From contig NZ_JANIFJ010000006.1 of the NCBI RefSeq assembly GCF_024519155.1, forward strand, positions 124,001 through 188,000: a DNA stretch of 64,000 nucleotides, given 5' to 3'. Numbering within the stretch: the first letter of the stretch is position 1; every line of letters begins with the position of its first letter. The DNA comes from Mangrovibrevibacter kandeliae. Its GTDB lineage: Bacteria; Pseudomonadota; Alphaproteobacteria; Rhizobiales; Rhizobiaceae. Made by a program: the position numbers and the translations under genes. The notes under the pieces were generated by a model, which worked only from the letters and a program-made list of their open reading frames with translations, was not told the DNA's origin and did not search any database. Positions 26,263 through 35,043 of this stretch are shown one piece after another.

Positions 26263-27999
26263 TCAGCCCGTGTGCCGGTGCAGGGCGTCCGCGCCCCGTC
26301 CGTCCGCCGCATGCATCCGCATCGACATCGCGGCCAGCGAAACCTCGGCGACCCGAGCCGGAAAATCGGGGGCCGGCAGGGGCTTCGAGAAGTAGAACCC
26401 CTGGAAGAGGCGGCAGCCCAGCGCGTTCAGCTGCGCGATCTCCTCGGCCTTCTCCGTGCCTTCGGCGAGAAGCTCGAGTTTGAGACCCTGGGCCAGCGCC
26501 ACCAGCGCGCCGCAGATGGCCTGGCGGTCGCGCGCGGTGTGCACGTCGCGCACGAACTCGCGGTCGATCTTCAATTTGTCGAAGGGCAGCTTGTGCAGGT
26601 TGCTCAAGGAGGCGTAGCCGGTGCCGAAGTCGTCGATGGCGATGCTGACCCCGATGTCGCGCAGCCGGCCGAACATCGCGCGGGTAAAGTCGTGATCGGC
26701 CATTGCGGCTGTCTCGGTCAGTTCGATCTCCAGCTGGTCAGGCCGGATGCCGGCCTCGTCGATCGACTGGCGCACGAAGTCGAGGAGGCCGGGGTCGAGG
26801 AACTGGCGGGCCGACAGGTTCACCGCGATCTTCAGGTCGCTGCCGCCATGCGCGTTCCAGTCTCTCAGCTGGAGGCAGGCCTTGCGCATCACCCAGAGGC
26901 CGATCGGATTGATCAGGCCGCAGGTTTCCGCCGCCGGAATGAAGGCGCCGGGCGCCAGGAGACCGCGCTCCGGGTGCTGCCAGCGGATCAACGCCTCGCC
27001 GCCGACGACCCGGCCCTGCGCCAGGTCCACCACCGGCTGGTAGTGGAGGACGAAGTGGTCCTGCGAAAGGGCGCGGCGCAGCTCCTGTTCGAGCTCGATC
27101 CGCTCGACGGCCGTCCGGCGGGCCGCCGGCGAGTGAAAGCTGACGGTGTCGCGCCCCGTCGGCTGCACGGCGGCGGCGACGGCGAAGTCCACTATATTGT
27201 TGGCGTCCACGGCATCGAGCGGGTGTGCGGTCACGCCGGCGCGCAGCAGCGGATCGACGGCCAGCATCGGCAGGCCGATGACGCCGCCGGTGTCGGCGAG
27301 GAGCGCCTGCATGCGCTCGCCCACCCCGGCGATCTCCCGGGCGTTGTCGATGCCATCGCGCGAGATCACGCCGAAATTGCCGGCGTCGACCCGATACAGC
27401 GCCAGCTCGGACGGGAGCCGGCGGCGCAGCCGCTGGGCGAGCAGGCGCACGGCGGTCTCGGCGGCTTCGAGGTCGAGCGCGTGCACGATGCTCTCATAGG
27501 CGCCGAAGCGGACGATGCACACGGCGAAGCTGCGGCCGTCGGCGACCCGGCTTTCGATGTCGGCCACCAGCCGCCGGCGGTTCGGCAGACCCGTCGCGGG
27601 ATCGACGTTCTCGAGCTGGTCGACGGCGTCGTGCAGATGCCGGATCGTCGCGGTGGCATCCGCCATGAGGGTGCCGACCTCGTCGGTGTAATGCACCGGC
27701 AGGGGCATCAGCGCGCGGCTCGACCGATAGGCCCGCAGCGCACGGGAGGTGAGAACCACGGGCTTGAGGAGCTGATGCAGGACGAACAGCGTGACGGCGG
27801 TACCGACGAGGGTCGCCAGCAGCGTGACGCCGAGGATCGACATCAGGCGCTGCCACGTCCAGCTGTCGCTGATCGTCGTGTAGAAGACGAGGGCGATGAG
27901 CGGGACATGCGTCCCGAGGAACGCCATGAGCATGATCTTGGTGCGGTAGCTCAGGTGATCGAAGCGCGCCATCCAGTCATAGAACCATAGTGTCCGCAT
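26263..27999 (-). CDS. Membrane GGDEF-EAL protein, degenerate GGDEF with intact EAL
   Basis: A 578-residue protein with two N-terminal membrane helices (IMLMAFLGTHVPLIALVFY and ILGVTLLATLVGTAVTLFVL), a HAMP-like linker, a GGDEF domain (about 130-290) and an EAL domain (about 310-560). The active GGDEF site is replaced (RVDAGNFGVI), so cyclase activity is unlikely. The EAL domain keeps GGEALIRW, VNLSARQF, LEIELTETA, DDFGTGYASL and LAEGTE, so it probably hydrolyses c-di-GMP, with the GGDEF as a GTP sensor. GGAGC precedes the ATG at 27999. Confidence 0.9.
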   Translation of the reverse strand: MRTLWFYDWMARFDHLSYRTKIMLMAFLGTHVPLIALVFYTTISDSWTWQRLMSILGVTLLATLVGTAVTLFVLHQLLKPVVLTSRALRAYRSSRALMPLPVHYTDEVGTLMADATATIRHLHDAVDQLENVDPATGLPNRRRLVADIESRVADGRSFAVCIVRFGAYESIVHALDLEAAETAVRLLAQRLRRRLPSELALYRVDAGNFGVISRDGIDNAREIAGVGERMQALLADTGGVIGLPMLAVDPLLRAGVTAHPLDAVDANNIVDFAVAAAVQPTGRDTVSFHSPAARRTAVERIELEQELRRALSQDHFVLHYQPVVDLAQGRVVGGEALIRWQHPERGLLAPGAFIPAAETCGLINPIGLWVMRKACLQLRDWNAHGGSDLKIAVNLSARQFLDPGLLDFVRQSIDEAGIRPDQLEIELTETAAMADHDFTRAMFGRLRDIGVSIAIDDFGTGYASLSNLHKLPFDKLKIDREFVRDVHTARDRQAICGALVALAQGLKLELLAEGTEKAEEIAQLNALGCRLFQGFYFSKPLPAPDFPARVAEVSLAAMSMRMHAADGRGADALHRHTG

Positions 28000-28139
28000 C
28001 GTTCAGCTCCGTCGGTCGAAGCGGAGTTAAGCGGGGCGAACGTTTCCGCTTCGTGAGTTTTCGTCGGCGCAGCGTGCGATTCGGGCGCGCTGCATTAGTC
28101 CCGGTTACCACCGGGTTAATGCGGCGGGTCGATTGTGCG

Positions 28140-29228
28140 TCAGGCATCCTCCCAGTCGGTGCCGATCGCGTCGCGCTCCAGCCGGTCGCCCTTCGCCTCG
28201 ATTCCGTCGGCCTCGCGCCGGTCGCCGGCGTCCGATTCCGGCTGGTCCAGCGCCGCCGGCTCGGGCGTCAGCGCCAGGCGGAACAGCATCGGGAAGTGGT
28301 CCGAGCCGCAGGCCGGCAGGCGGTGCATGTCGATCAGCTTGAAGCGCGGATCGTGGAACAGATGGTCGAGCGGCCAGCGCATCGGCGGGTAGCGTGCGTC
28401 GAAGGTGTTGTAGAAGCCGCGCCCCACGCGCGGATCGAGGAGACCCGACACGCGCTGGAACAGGCGCGTGGTGTGCGACCAGGCGACGTCGTTGAGGTCC
28501 CCGGTGACGACCACCGGCAGGCTCTCGGACGCCGCCCGATCGGCGACGAGAAGAAGCTCCGCGTCGCGCCCGACCGTGTCCATCGCGGGCACCGGGGGTT
28601 CGGGGTGCACCACGAGCAGCCGGAAGCGCTGCCCGTCGCGCAGCCGCAGGATGCCGGAGAAGGACGGCACGTCGTCGGTGACGAGATAGTCGATCCGCGC
28701 CTCTTCGATCGGCAGGCGCGAGAAGACGAGGAGGCCGTAGGCGTTGTCGAGCGGCTCGCGGACGCCGTGCGGCAGCGTCTCGGCGAGGGGCTCGAGCGCC
28801 TCGGCCCATCCGGCGTCGGTCTCCATGAAGATGGCGACGTCCGGGTCCCTGTCGCGCGCCACCGCAAGAGCCTCGTCGTAGCGCCGGTTCGACATCTTCA
28901 CGTTGAAGGAAAAGACCGAAAGGGTGTTGTCGCCGGCCGGGTCGCCGTCCCAGCGGACCGACTGGCGCTTCCAGAGCGGCGTGAACTTGGCGATCAGCAC
29001 CGCCTGCACCAGCACGACAAGGACCTGGACGAGCACCAGCCCCTGCCGCCAATGGTTGTCGATGACGAGAAAGAAGGTGGCGGGCACCAGCAGGGCGGCG
29101 AGCACCAGGATCTGCAGGCGGGGAAAGGCGAGGGTGCGCACGATGCCGTGCGGGATCCGCACGAAGGAGAGGCCGGTCGCCAGCGCCAGCACGAGCGTGG
29201 GCAGGCCGAGAAGCAGGATCGTGAGCAT
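28140..29228 (-). CDS. Membrane-anchored endonuclease/exonuclease/phosphatase family protein
   Basis: A 362-residue protein of the EEP (DNase I-like) superfamily. Three hydrophobic segments at the N-terminus (about 1-95) anchor it in the membrane, and the catalytic domain faces the periplasm or cytosol. EEP residues are present in FSFNVKMSNRR, VAIFMETDAGW (Glu), VVTGDLNDVAWS (Asp/Asn) and the C-terminal GSDHFPMLFRL (Asp-His pair). Substrate is not determinable; relatives cleave nucleic acid, phospholipid or sphingomyelin. The ATG at 29228 begins the first membrane segment. It diverges from the ClC gene. Confidence 0.85.
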   Translation of the reverse strand: MLTILLLGLPTLVLALATGLSFVRIPHGIVRTLAFPRLQILVLAALLVPATFFLVIDNHWRQGLVLVQVLVVLVQAVLIAKFTPLWKRQSVRWDGDPAGDNTLSVFSFNVKMSNRRYDEALAVARDRDPDVAIFMETDAGWAEALEPLAETLPHGVREPLDNAYGLLVFSRLPIEEARIDYLVTDDVPSFSGILRLRDGQRFRLLVVHPEPPVPAMDTVGRDAELLLVADRAASESLPVVVTGDLNDVAWSHTTRLFQRVSGLLDPRVGRGFYNTFDARYPPMRWPLDHLFHDPRFKLIDMHRLPACGSDHFPMLFRLALTPEPAALDQPESDAGDRREADGIEAKGDRLERDAIGTDWEDA

Positions 29229-29585
29229 GGCGGCCTCCGGCGGCGGTGTGAAGCTGCGACCGGTCGGCCGCGCGGGTTGGACTGTCGCGACGGAGCATAG
29301 GGCAGGCGTGCCGAAGGTCAGGGGCGGCGCGGCCTCGGACCGGGCCGCCCGTTCGTCCGACGCGGCTCGCATCCACCCTCTGCCGCGCGGCGGGAGCGAC
29401 GGCGCGCGGGGTCTCGCGGCCCCTCGACGTGCCCCGGCGCAACGGTTGATCCATATCGCGCGTCGCAGGGCAGGTGCGGCCCTGTCGGTCCGCGGATGCG
29501 GGCGATGGCGGGCGCCGGAGGTTTTTTCGTCGCGCCGGCCGCTCCCCGCCTCCCGCCCGCGGGCGACTTCCTCTAAGGACGGCCC
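29229..29585. other. divergent intergenic region
   Basis: About 357 bp between the EEP-family gene (minus) and the ClC gene (plus). It must hold both promoters, but I see no clear -35/-10 pair or operator. GC-rich inverted repeats of 6-7 bp (for example GGGCGGC / GCCGCCC) occur, as expected for this base composition. Confidence 0.4.
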
Positions 29586-31388
29586 GTGTTCGCGTCACTC
29601 ACGAGACGCACGGCCGCGGGCGAGACCGGGACCGTGCCGGGATCCTTCTTCAGCGAGGCCGCCGCCGGGTTGCGGCGTCGCTTCCGTTCGAGCGAACTCT
29701 GGTTCACCGGGCTGGCGGTCGTGGTCGGGGTCCTCGCCGGCGCGGCGACGGTGGCGCTGGAGGAGACGGCGCAGCTTGCCCAGACCCTCCTGTTCCAGCT
29801 CGCCGAGGGCGCCCGCGTCACGATGCAGCCGCAGCTGTCGCTGGAACAGCTCGCGGTGCTGCCCTTCGGCGGCCTCCTGCTCCTGATCTTCTCGCGCCTG
29901 GTGCGCGCCCGCCGGCGCTCGCTGGTCGACGCCGTCGAAGCCAACGCCCTGCATGGCGGGCGGATGTCCTTCACCGACAGCCTGATCGTCGCCGGCCAGA
30001 CGCTGATCTCCAACGGCTGCGGCGCCTCGGTCGGGCTGGAGGCCGCCTATGCGCAGATGGGCAGCGTCTTCGCCTCGCTCGGCGGCACCCAACTCGGGCT
30101 CAGGCGCGGCGACGTGCGCACCCTCGTCGGCGCCGGCGCCGGCGCCAGCATCGCCGCCGCCTTCGGCGCGCCGCTCGCCGGCTCCTTCTACGCCTTCGAG
30201 ATCGTCATCGGCGCCTACATGCCCTCGGCGATCGCCCCGGTCGCCGCCGCCGCGCTCGCCGGCACCGCCACCGCCCACATGCTGGGCTCGACGCCCTACC
30301 TCATCCCGGTGGTCGCCGCCGGCGGCACGCCCTCCACCGACTATCCGGTCTACGCGCTGCTCGGCCTCTTGCTCGCCTTCCTCGCCATCGGCCTGATGCG
30401 CTCGATCGCGACGCTCGAGGCCTTCACGCGGCGGCTGCCGCTTTCGGCCTGGACGCGCCCGATCCTCGGCGGCCTCCTGATGATGCCGATCGCCGCGATC
30501 TCGCCGCAGGCACTCTCGTCGGGACACTCCGCCCTGCCGGTCGACATCGTGCTCGGCGGCACGCTGCAGTCGCTGGCGCTGATCTTCGTCGCCAAGTGCT
30601 TCGGCTCGATCGTCTCGCTGGGCTTCGGCTTCCGCGGCGGGCTGTTCTTCGCGAGCCTGTTCATCGGCACGCTGGCCGGCCACCTCTTCGCCGGCGTGCT
30701 GGAGCTCGTCGCCGGCTACGCGGTGGTCGAGCCGGCCGAGGCGGCGCTCGTCGGCATGGCGGCGCTCGCCGTCGCGGTGATCGGCGGGCCGATCACCATG
30801 GCGATGCTGGTGATGGAGGCGACGCAGCGGCTCGGCCTCGCCGGCGCGGTGATCACCGCCTCGCTCGTCGCCGGCACGATGGTGCGCACGCTGTTCGGCT
30901 ACTCCTTCTCGACCTGGCGCCTGCACCTGCGCGGCGAGACGATCCGCAGCGCCCGCGACGTCGGCTGGGTGCGCCTGCTCACCGCCGGCCGGATGATGCG
31001 CAAGCAGACCGGCAACACGCCCGCCGCGCTCACCGTCGCCGAGTTCCGCCGCCGCTATCCGCTGGGCTCGACCCAGCGCGTCGTCGTCACCGACGCGATG
31101 GAGCGCTATGCCGGCATCGTGCTCACCGCCACCGCCTATGCCGAGGGCACCGACCCGGCGAGCGAGGTGGCGGACCTCGCGATCCTCCAGGGCATCGTGC
31201 TGACGCCGGAGATGAACATCGTCGAGGTGATGAAGCGCTTCGACGAGGCGGAAGCGGACGAGCTCGCCGTGGTCGCCGCCGACAAGACGGTGCTCGGCCT
31301 CCTGTCGGAGAGCTTCGTGCGCAAGCGCTATGCCGAGGAGATCGAAAAGGCGCAGCGCGAGCTCTTCGGCGAGGGCGAGCGGAGCTAG
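29586..31388 (+). CDS. ClC-family chloride channel/antiporter with C-terminal CBS region
   Basis: A 600-residue integral membrane protein of the ClC family. The first selectivity element appears as GCGASVGLEAAYAQMG, in which the usual GREGP is replaced by GASVGLEA as in one bacterial ClC subfamily. Later blocks include GAGAGASIAAAFGAPLAGSFYAFE and SLGFGFRGGLFFASLFIGTLAGHL. Residues from about 465 form a CBS-like cytosolic part (AALTVAEFRRRYPLGSTQRVVVTD ... LLSESFVRKRYAEE). The start is GTG at 29586 with AAGGA at proper spacing. Whether it is a channel or a Cl-/H+ exchanger cannot be told. Confidence 0.9.
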   Translation: MFASLTRRTAAGETGTVPGSFFSEAAAGLRRRFRSSELWFTGLAVVVGVLAGAATVALEETAQLAQTLLFQLAEGARVTMQPQLSLEQLAVLPFGGLLLLIFSRLVRARRRSLVDAVEANALHGGRMSFTDSLIVAGQTLISNGCGASVGLEAAYAQMGSVFASLGGTQLGLRRGDVRTLVGAGAGASIAAAFGAPLAGSFYAFEIVIGAYMPSAIAPVAAAALAGTATAHMLGSTPYLIPVVAAGGTPSTDYPVYALLGLLLAFLAIGLMRSIATLEAFTRRLPLSAWTRPILGGLLMMPIAAISPQALSSGHSALPVDIVLGGTLQSLALIFVAKCFGSIVSLGFGFRGGLFFASLFIGTLAGHLFAGVLELVAGYAVVEPAEAALVGMAALAVAVIGGPITMAMLVMEATQRLGLAGAVITASLVAGTMVRTLFGYSFSTWRLHLRGETIRSARDVGWVRLLTAGRMMRKQTGNTPAALTVAEFRRRYPLGSTQRVVVTDAMERYAGIVLTATAYAEGTDPASEVADLAILQGIVLTPEMNIVEVMKRFDEAEADELAVVAADKTVLGLLSESFVRKRYAEEIEKAQRELFGEGERS

Positions 31389-31436
31389 GCCGGTTCGGGC
31401 CGCATGTCTCGACGGCCATGCCTCGCCGGCCGCAGT

Positions 31437-31599
31437 CCCCCTCATCCGCCTGCCGGCACCTTCTCCCCGAGGGGGAGAAGAACGCGGCGTCGGCGTCGCG
31501 CTGCCTCGATCTGAAAGCACGGGCGCCGTTCCTCCCCCGCCTGCGGGAGAGGGTGGATGCGAGCGCCAGCGAGCAGCCGGGTGAGGGCTCGTCTGCGCC
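31437..31599. repeat. 163-bp direct repeat, copy A
   Basis: First of two copies 195 bp apart, identical at 155 of 163 positions with no gap. It starts CCCCCTCATCCGCCTGCCGG. It contains a perfect stem CTTCTCCCC-GAG-GGGGAGAAG and a second weaker one near the end (CTCCCCCGCC/GGGAGAG). This composite resembles the mosaic palindromic intergenic elements common in Hyphomicrobiales. The stem after the ClC stop could also act as a terminator. Confidence 0.9.
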
Positions 31600-31631
31600 A
31601 CGCCGATGCCGATGCCTTTTTCGCCGCGTGA

Positions 31632-31794
31632 CCCCCTCATCCGCCTGCCGGCATCGTCTCCCCGATGGGGAGAAGAACGCGGCGTCGGCGTCGCGCCGCC
31701 TCGATCTGAAAGCACGGGCGCCGTTCCTCTCCCGCTCGCGGGAGAGGGTGGATGCGAGCGCCAGCGAGCAGCCGGGTGAGGGCTCGACTGCGCC
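31632..31794. repeat. 163-bp direct repeat, copy B
   Basis: Second copy, offset 195 bp from copy A with 8 mismatches. The left stem has one mismatch (CTCCCCGATGGGGAG), while the right stem is perfect (CCTCTCCCG / CGGGAGAGG), opposite to copy A. It ends 16 bp before the stop of the convergent MBL hydrolase gene. The whole 31389-31809 interval has no gene. Confidence 0.9.
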
Positions 31795-31809
31795 CTCCCC
31801 GGCAGGCCC

Positions 31810-32811
31810 TTACGTCCGCACCGCCGGCAGCTCCACCACCAGCCCCGGCCGGGCCGCGACGAACCGCGCCGGGTCGAACCCGTGCGTTTCCAGCGCCAGA
31901 GCGAGCCGGTGCAGCGGGTCGTCGATCGCCTCGTCCGTCAGCTGAAAGTAGCCCCAGTGGACGCCGACCGTCAGCGCCGCCTCGAGAAGCAACGCTCCGC
32001 GCACCGCCTCGTCCGGCTCCTGGTGCTGCGGCTTCATGATCGCCCGCGGCTCGTAGGCGCCGATCGGCAGGACGGCGAGCGCCGCCGGCCCGAAGGCCTC
32101 CCGCGCCGCCCGGTAGTCGCGCCCGCCGTTGAAACCGGTGTCGCCGGCATGGAAGACGAAGCCCGCCGGCGTCTGGAGCGCGAAGGACGCCCACAGCGTC
32201 CGGCAGCGGTCGAAGGCGCCGCGCGCGCTCCAGTGATGCGCCGGCCAGAGCGTTACCGCCAGCCCGTCGCCGAGCGCCACCGTCTCATGCCAGTCGAAGG
32301 CCTCGGCCCGCGCCTCGCGCCGCCAGCCCCTGAGGATCGCCTCGACGCCGAGGGGCACGACGAAGCGCGGGCGGTGGACGTCGTGGAGCCGCGTCAGCGT
32401 CGCCCGGTCCATGTGGTCGTAATGCGAGTGGCTGATGAGGACGACGTCGATCGGCGGCAGGTGCTCGAAGGCGACGCCGGGCTCCGCGTGCCGCTTCGGG
32501 CCGAAGCGCTGCGACGGGCTGCAGCGCTCGGAATACTGCGGGTCGACGAGGAGGTTCAGCCCGGCGGTCTGGATCAGGTTGCCGGAATGGCCGATATGGG
32601 TGAGCCGCAGCCCGTCCGTCACCCGCTCGGGCGGCCGGTCCTGCGGGTAGGGGCTCTCGAACCGCTCCGGCCAGGGCGCAGGATCGGCATTGCGCCGCCA
32701 GTCCCAGATCGCCTTGAGGCCCGCCGGCGGCAGGCCGGCCGGATTGAAGAAGCGCCGGCCGTCGAAGTGGTCGGAGACGGGGTGGGGGGAGGTGAGGCGG
32801 GGAAGGGGCAA
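31810..32811 (-). CDS. MBL-fold metallo-hydrolase (NAPE-PLD/UlaG-like)
   Basis: A 333-residue metallo-beta-lactamase-fold hydrolase. The zinc motif is HSHYDHMD, with further ligand His residues in WPAHHWSARG and GVHWGYFQL, and an Asp in FHAGDTGFNGG. This arrangement matches the bacterial relatives of N-acylphosphatidylethanolamine phospholipase D. It is cytosolic or peripheral, with no signal peptide. The start is uncertain: TTG 32811 is used because no ATG or GTG lies in frame before the conserved FDGRRFFNPAG block. Natural substrate unknown. Confidence 0.85.
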   Translation of the reverse strand: MPLPRLTSPHPVSDHFDGRRFFNPAGLPPAGLKAIWDWRRNADPAPWPERFESPYPQDRPPERVTDGLRLTHIGHSGNLIQTAGLNLLVDPQYSERCSPSQRFGPKRHAEPGVAFEHLPPIDVVLISHSHYDHMDRATLTRLHDVHRPRFVVPLGVEAILRGWRREARAEAFDWHETVALGDGLAVTLWPAHHWSARGAFDRCRTLWASFALQTPAGFVFHAGDTGFNGGRDYRAAREAFGPAALAVLPIGAYEPRAIMKPQHQEPDEAVRGALLLEAALTVGVHWGYFQLTDEAIDDPLHRLALALETHGFDPARFVAARPGLVVELPAVRT

Positions 32812-33006
32812 GGGGAAAGGATGCTGTTCCGGTGAGAGACAAGCTCAGTAGAGGCGCGTGTTTTAAATCACTACCCTATTTGCGAGCACTCATCACTCCT
32901 CACTGGATCGGTGTCGGAGGGAATAAGGACGCCGTCTCCACGGGGCCTCACGGATAAACCACCAATCGCGAAACGCCTTCACAACCCAACCGGAGGTCGA
33001 TATCAG

Positions 33007-34617
33007 TTGGCAGACGGCATGGAAGTTGAAGGCGCAGGCATGGCAACGGTGGCGATTCGTACTGCTTTAGAGAGAATACTGAGCGGATCTATTCGGATTC
33101 CCGCTTTCCAGCGCGGATTTGTATGGACGACCGACAATATATCCTTCCTGATGGACAGCATATATAGAAACTATCCGATTGGCAGCATTCTACTTTGGAG
33201 AACAAAAGATGCATTGGAGAAGGAGAGAGACCTTGGACCTTTCTCTCTCCCGGTTCCAGAGAAGGATTATCCGGTAGATTACGTACTAGATGGACAGCAG
33301 AGGCTTACATCAATATTTAGTGTATTTCAGACAACTCTGTCTGGCAAGAGTTCTACTGAGGCGTTTGATATATACTTTGATCTCCAGGCTCCAGAAGGCG
33401 CGCTGGAGGATCAATTTGTCTCCATTTTTGAGCCGGGATCGGACCCAAGCAGGTATTTTCCACTTAGAGCTATCTTTGACACAGCAACATTTTTTGAGAT
33501 TGCTAGCGGATTGTCGTCGGACAACAAGAATAAGGTTGTCGAGTTACAAAGGAGATTTCAAGAATTCCAGCTCAATCTTGACGTGATCGAGTTTGAGAAC
33601 AAAGACGAAATTGCGATCATATTTGAAAGGGTCAACAGAGCCGGAATTCGCCTCGACGCGTTTCAGTTGTTGTCGGCGTGGACTTGGAGCAGTGAATTTG
33701 ACTTGAACGAGTCGATATCTGAGTTGGCTCAGGATCTCGAGCCATTTGGTTTTCATGAACTCTCCGCAGATCCGAACCTAATGATGAAGTGCTTTGCGGC
33801 GGTCATCAAAGGGGACGCGCAGCTCAAGGACGTCGTAAGCCTTCACGGCCCCACTGTCCGGGAGCGCTTCGAGGAGATAAAGCGCGGCATTTTGGGCGCG
33901 ATCGACTTTCTTAAGAAGCAGTTACTTGTCGAGAGTTTGTCGCTAATGCCGTATCCCGCAATGCTAGTTCCCCTGTCGGCATTTTTTGCGACCCCAGCGG
34001 TGAGTGGCATACATCCAAGTGACAAGCAAAGGGAAGCAATCATACGGTGGTATTGGCGCTCTTGCCTTTCACGCCGATATTCCTCGGGTGTAGGTCGTGC
34101 TCATGCTGCGGACATCGCATTGATGAACTCTTTAAAGTCTGGTAGTCAAATAGATATCCTAAAGTCGGTGCGGCCCATCGATCCGAGCTTCTTCATTGAA
34201 AATCGATTCGCTATTGGCAACGTCAACTCGAAGATACTTATTAATCTATTGTCTCAGAAGCGGCCTGCCAGCCTCCTTTCAGGAGCAAAAATCGATCTAG
34301 CTGTAGTTTTACAAAAAGGCAATAAAAACGAATTTCATCATATATTTCCCCGTGCTCATCTCAAGAAGTCGGGCCTTGAGAATGACAAGATAAACGCCAT
34401 AGCGAATATCTGTTTCCTCTCGAAGAGTGATAACAATAGGATCAAGGATAAAGATCCTTCTGTCTATGTATCGATGATAACCGCTGATAAGAAAGAAGAA
34501 ATATTAGACACAAATCTCATACCGGTCGGATTCGAATCGCTTACGTACGATGAATTTTTGGACAAGCGTTCTGAGATTATTGCTGGTTTTGCAAACGCAC
34601 TAGCAGAACTTTCGTAG
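33007..34617 (+). CDS. DUF262/HNH nuclease, GmrSD-like putative defence protein
   Basis: A 536-residue protein. The N-terminal DUF262 (GmrS-type, ParB-fold NTPase) shows IRIPAFQRGFVW (29-40) and DGQQRLTSI (95-103). The C-terminus has an HNH nuclease: FHHIFP (His444-His445) and the later NAIANICFLS...DNNRI. This is the layout of GmrSD-type modification-dependent restriction enzymes, which cut DNA with modified cytosines, here as a single chain. It may have another target. GC is clearly lower than in the neighbours and rare codons are frequent, indicating recent transfer. TTG at 33007 is chosen because GGAGGT lies 9 nt upstream; ATGs at 33019 and 33040 are alternatives. Confidence 0.85.
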   Translation: MADGMEVEGAGMATVAIRTALERILSGSIRIPAFQRGFVWTTDNISFLMDSIYRNYPIGSILLWRTKDALEKERDLGPFSLPVPEKDYPVDYVLDGQQRLTSIFSVFQTTLSGKSSTEAFDIYFDLQAPEGALEDQFVSIFEPGSDPSRYFPLRAIFDTATFFEIASGLSSDNKNKVVELQRRFQEFQLNLDVIEFENKDEIAIIFERVNRAGIRLDAFQLLSAWTWSSEFDLNESISELAQDLEPFGFHELSADPNLMMKCFAAVIKGDAQLKDVVSLHGPTVRERFEEIKRGILGAIDFLKKQLLVESLSLMPYPAMLVPLSAFFATPAVSGIHPSDKQREAIIRWYWRSCLSRRYSSGVGRAHAADIALMNSLKSGSQIDILKSVRPIDPSFFIENRFAIGNVNSKILINLLSQKRPASLLSGAKIDLAVVLQKGNKNEFHHIFPRAHLKKSGLENDKINAIANICFLSKSDNNRIKDKDPSVYVSMITADKKEEILDTNLIPVGFESLTYDEFLDKRSEIIAGFANALAELS

Positions 34618-35043
34618 AACTGTGGGGAGGGTGGCGCGCGAGGATAGCAGGCGTGGGGACAGCTTTGCACGGAGCGACGCCTATGGAAATGTGCGCCTAT
34701 AGACGCGCACTGCCCAAGGCGCTGGCGTCGCTTCTATCTGATGTTCATCCCACTGTTGTCCCACCCTTGACATTCCGCCCCCGCTCGTGCTTCTCGCTGC
34801 CCATCCGCGACAAGCCGTCCGCGAGCCACCGACCGGATCCCTCGACCGTCATCCGACGCGAGCCGCCCGGAGGTCCACATCCCCCAGCGAGGATCGCCCG
34901 GGGATGCGATCATGCTTTGTGCCAGTCGTTCTGGCCGGCATGAGGTTTGCGGGTGGCGGCCTCGCGCCCCACCTTTCGGGCTCACCCCCGGACGGACGGC
35001 CCCACCGTCCGGGCTCATCCCCGGACGGACGGAAGGACGCTGA
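34618..35043. other. intergenic region ahead of ffh
   Basis: About 426 bp, from the lower-GC end of the DUF262 gene back to backbone. No gene is seen. The right end carries a two-unit tandem repeat (own entry). The ffh promoter must lie here but is not recognisable. Confidence 0.5.
34977..35032. repeat. 33-bp-period tandem repeat with 8-bp inverted repeat upstream of ffh
   Basis: A 23-bp unit starting CGGGCTCA and ending CGGACGGACGG occurs at 34977-34999 and 35010-35032 with one mismatch. Between them CCGGACGG (34988-34995) pairs perfectly with CCGTCCGG (35005-35012). The structure ends only 11 bp before the ffh ATG and would form a hairpin in the leader. It could influence ffh translation or be another intergenic mosaic repeat. 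Confidence 0.6.

Noticed and set aside
26008-27990. Plus-strand open frame of 660 codons
   Set aside because: Antisense to the LysM and GGDEF-EAL genes; translation is low-complexity Arg/Gly/Ala/Val.
29474-31945. Open frames of 823 codons (plus) and 706 codons (minus) over the ClC gene and the repeats
   Set aside because: Both are shadows of the ClC frame, which alone has membrane helices and ClC motifs; they also run through the 163-bp repeats.
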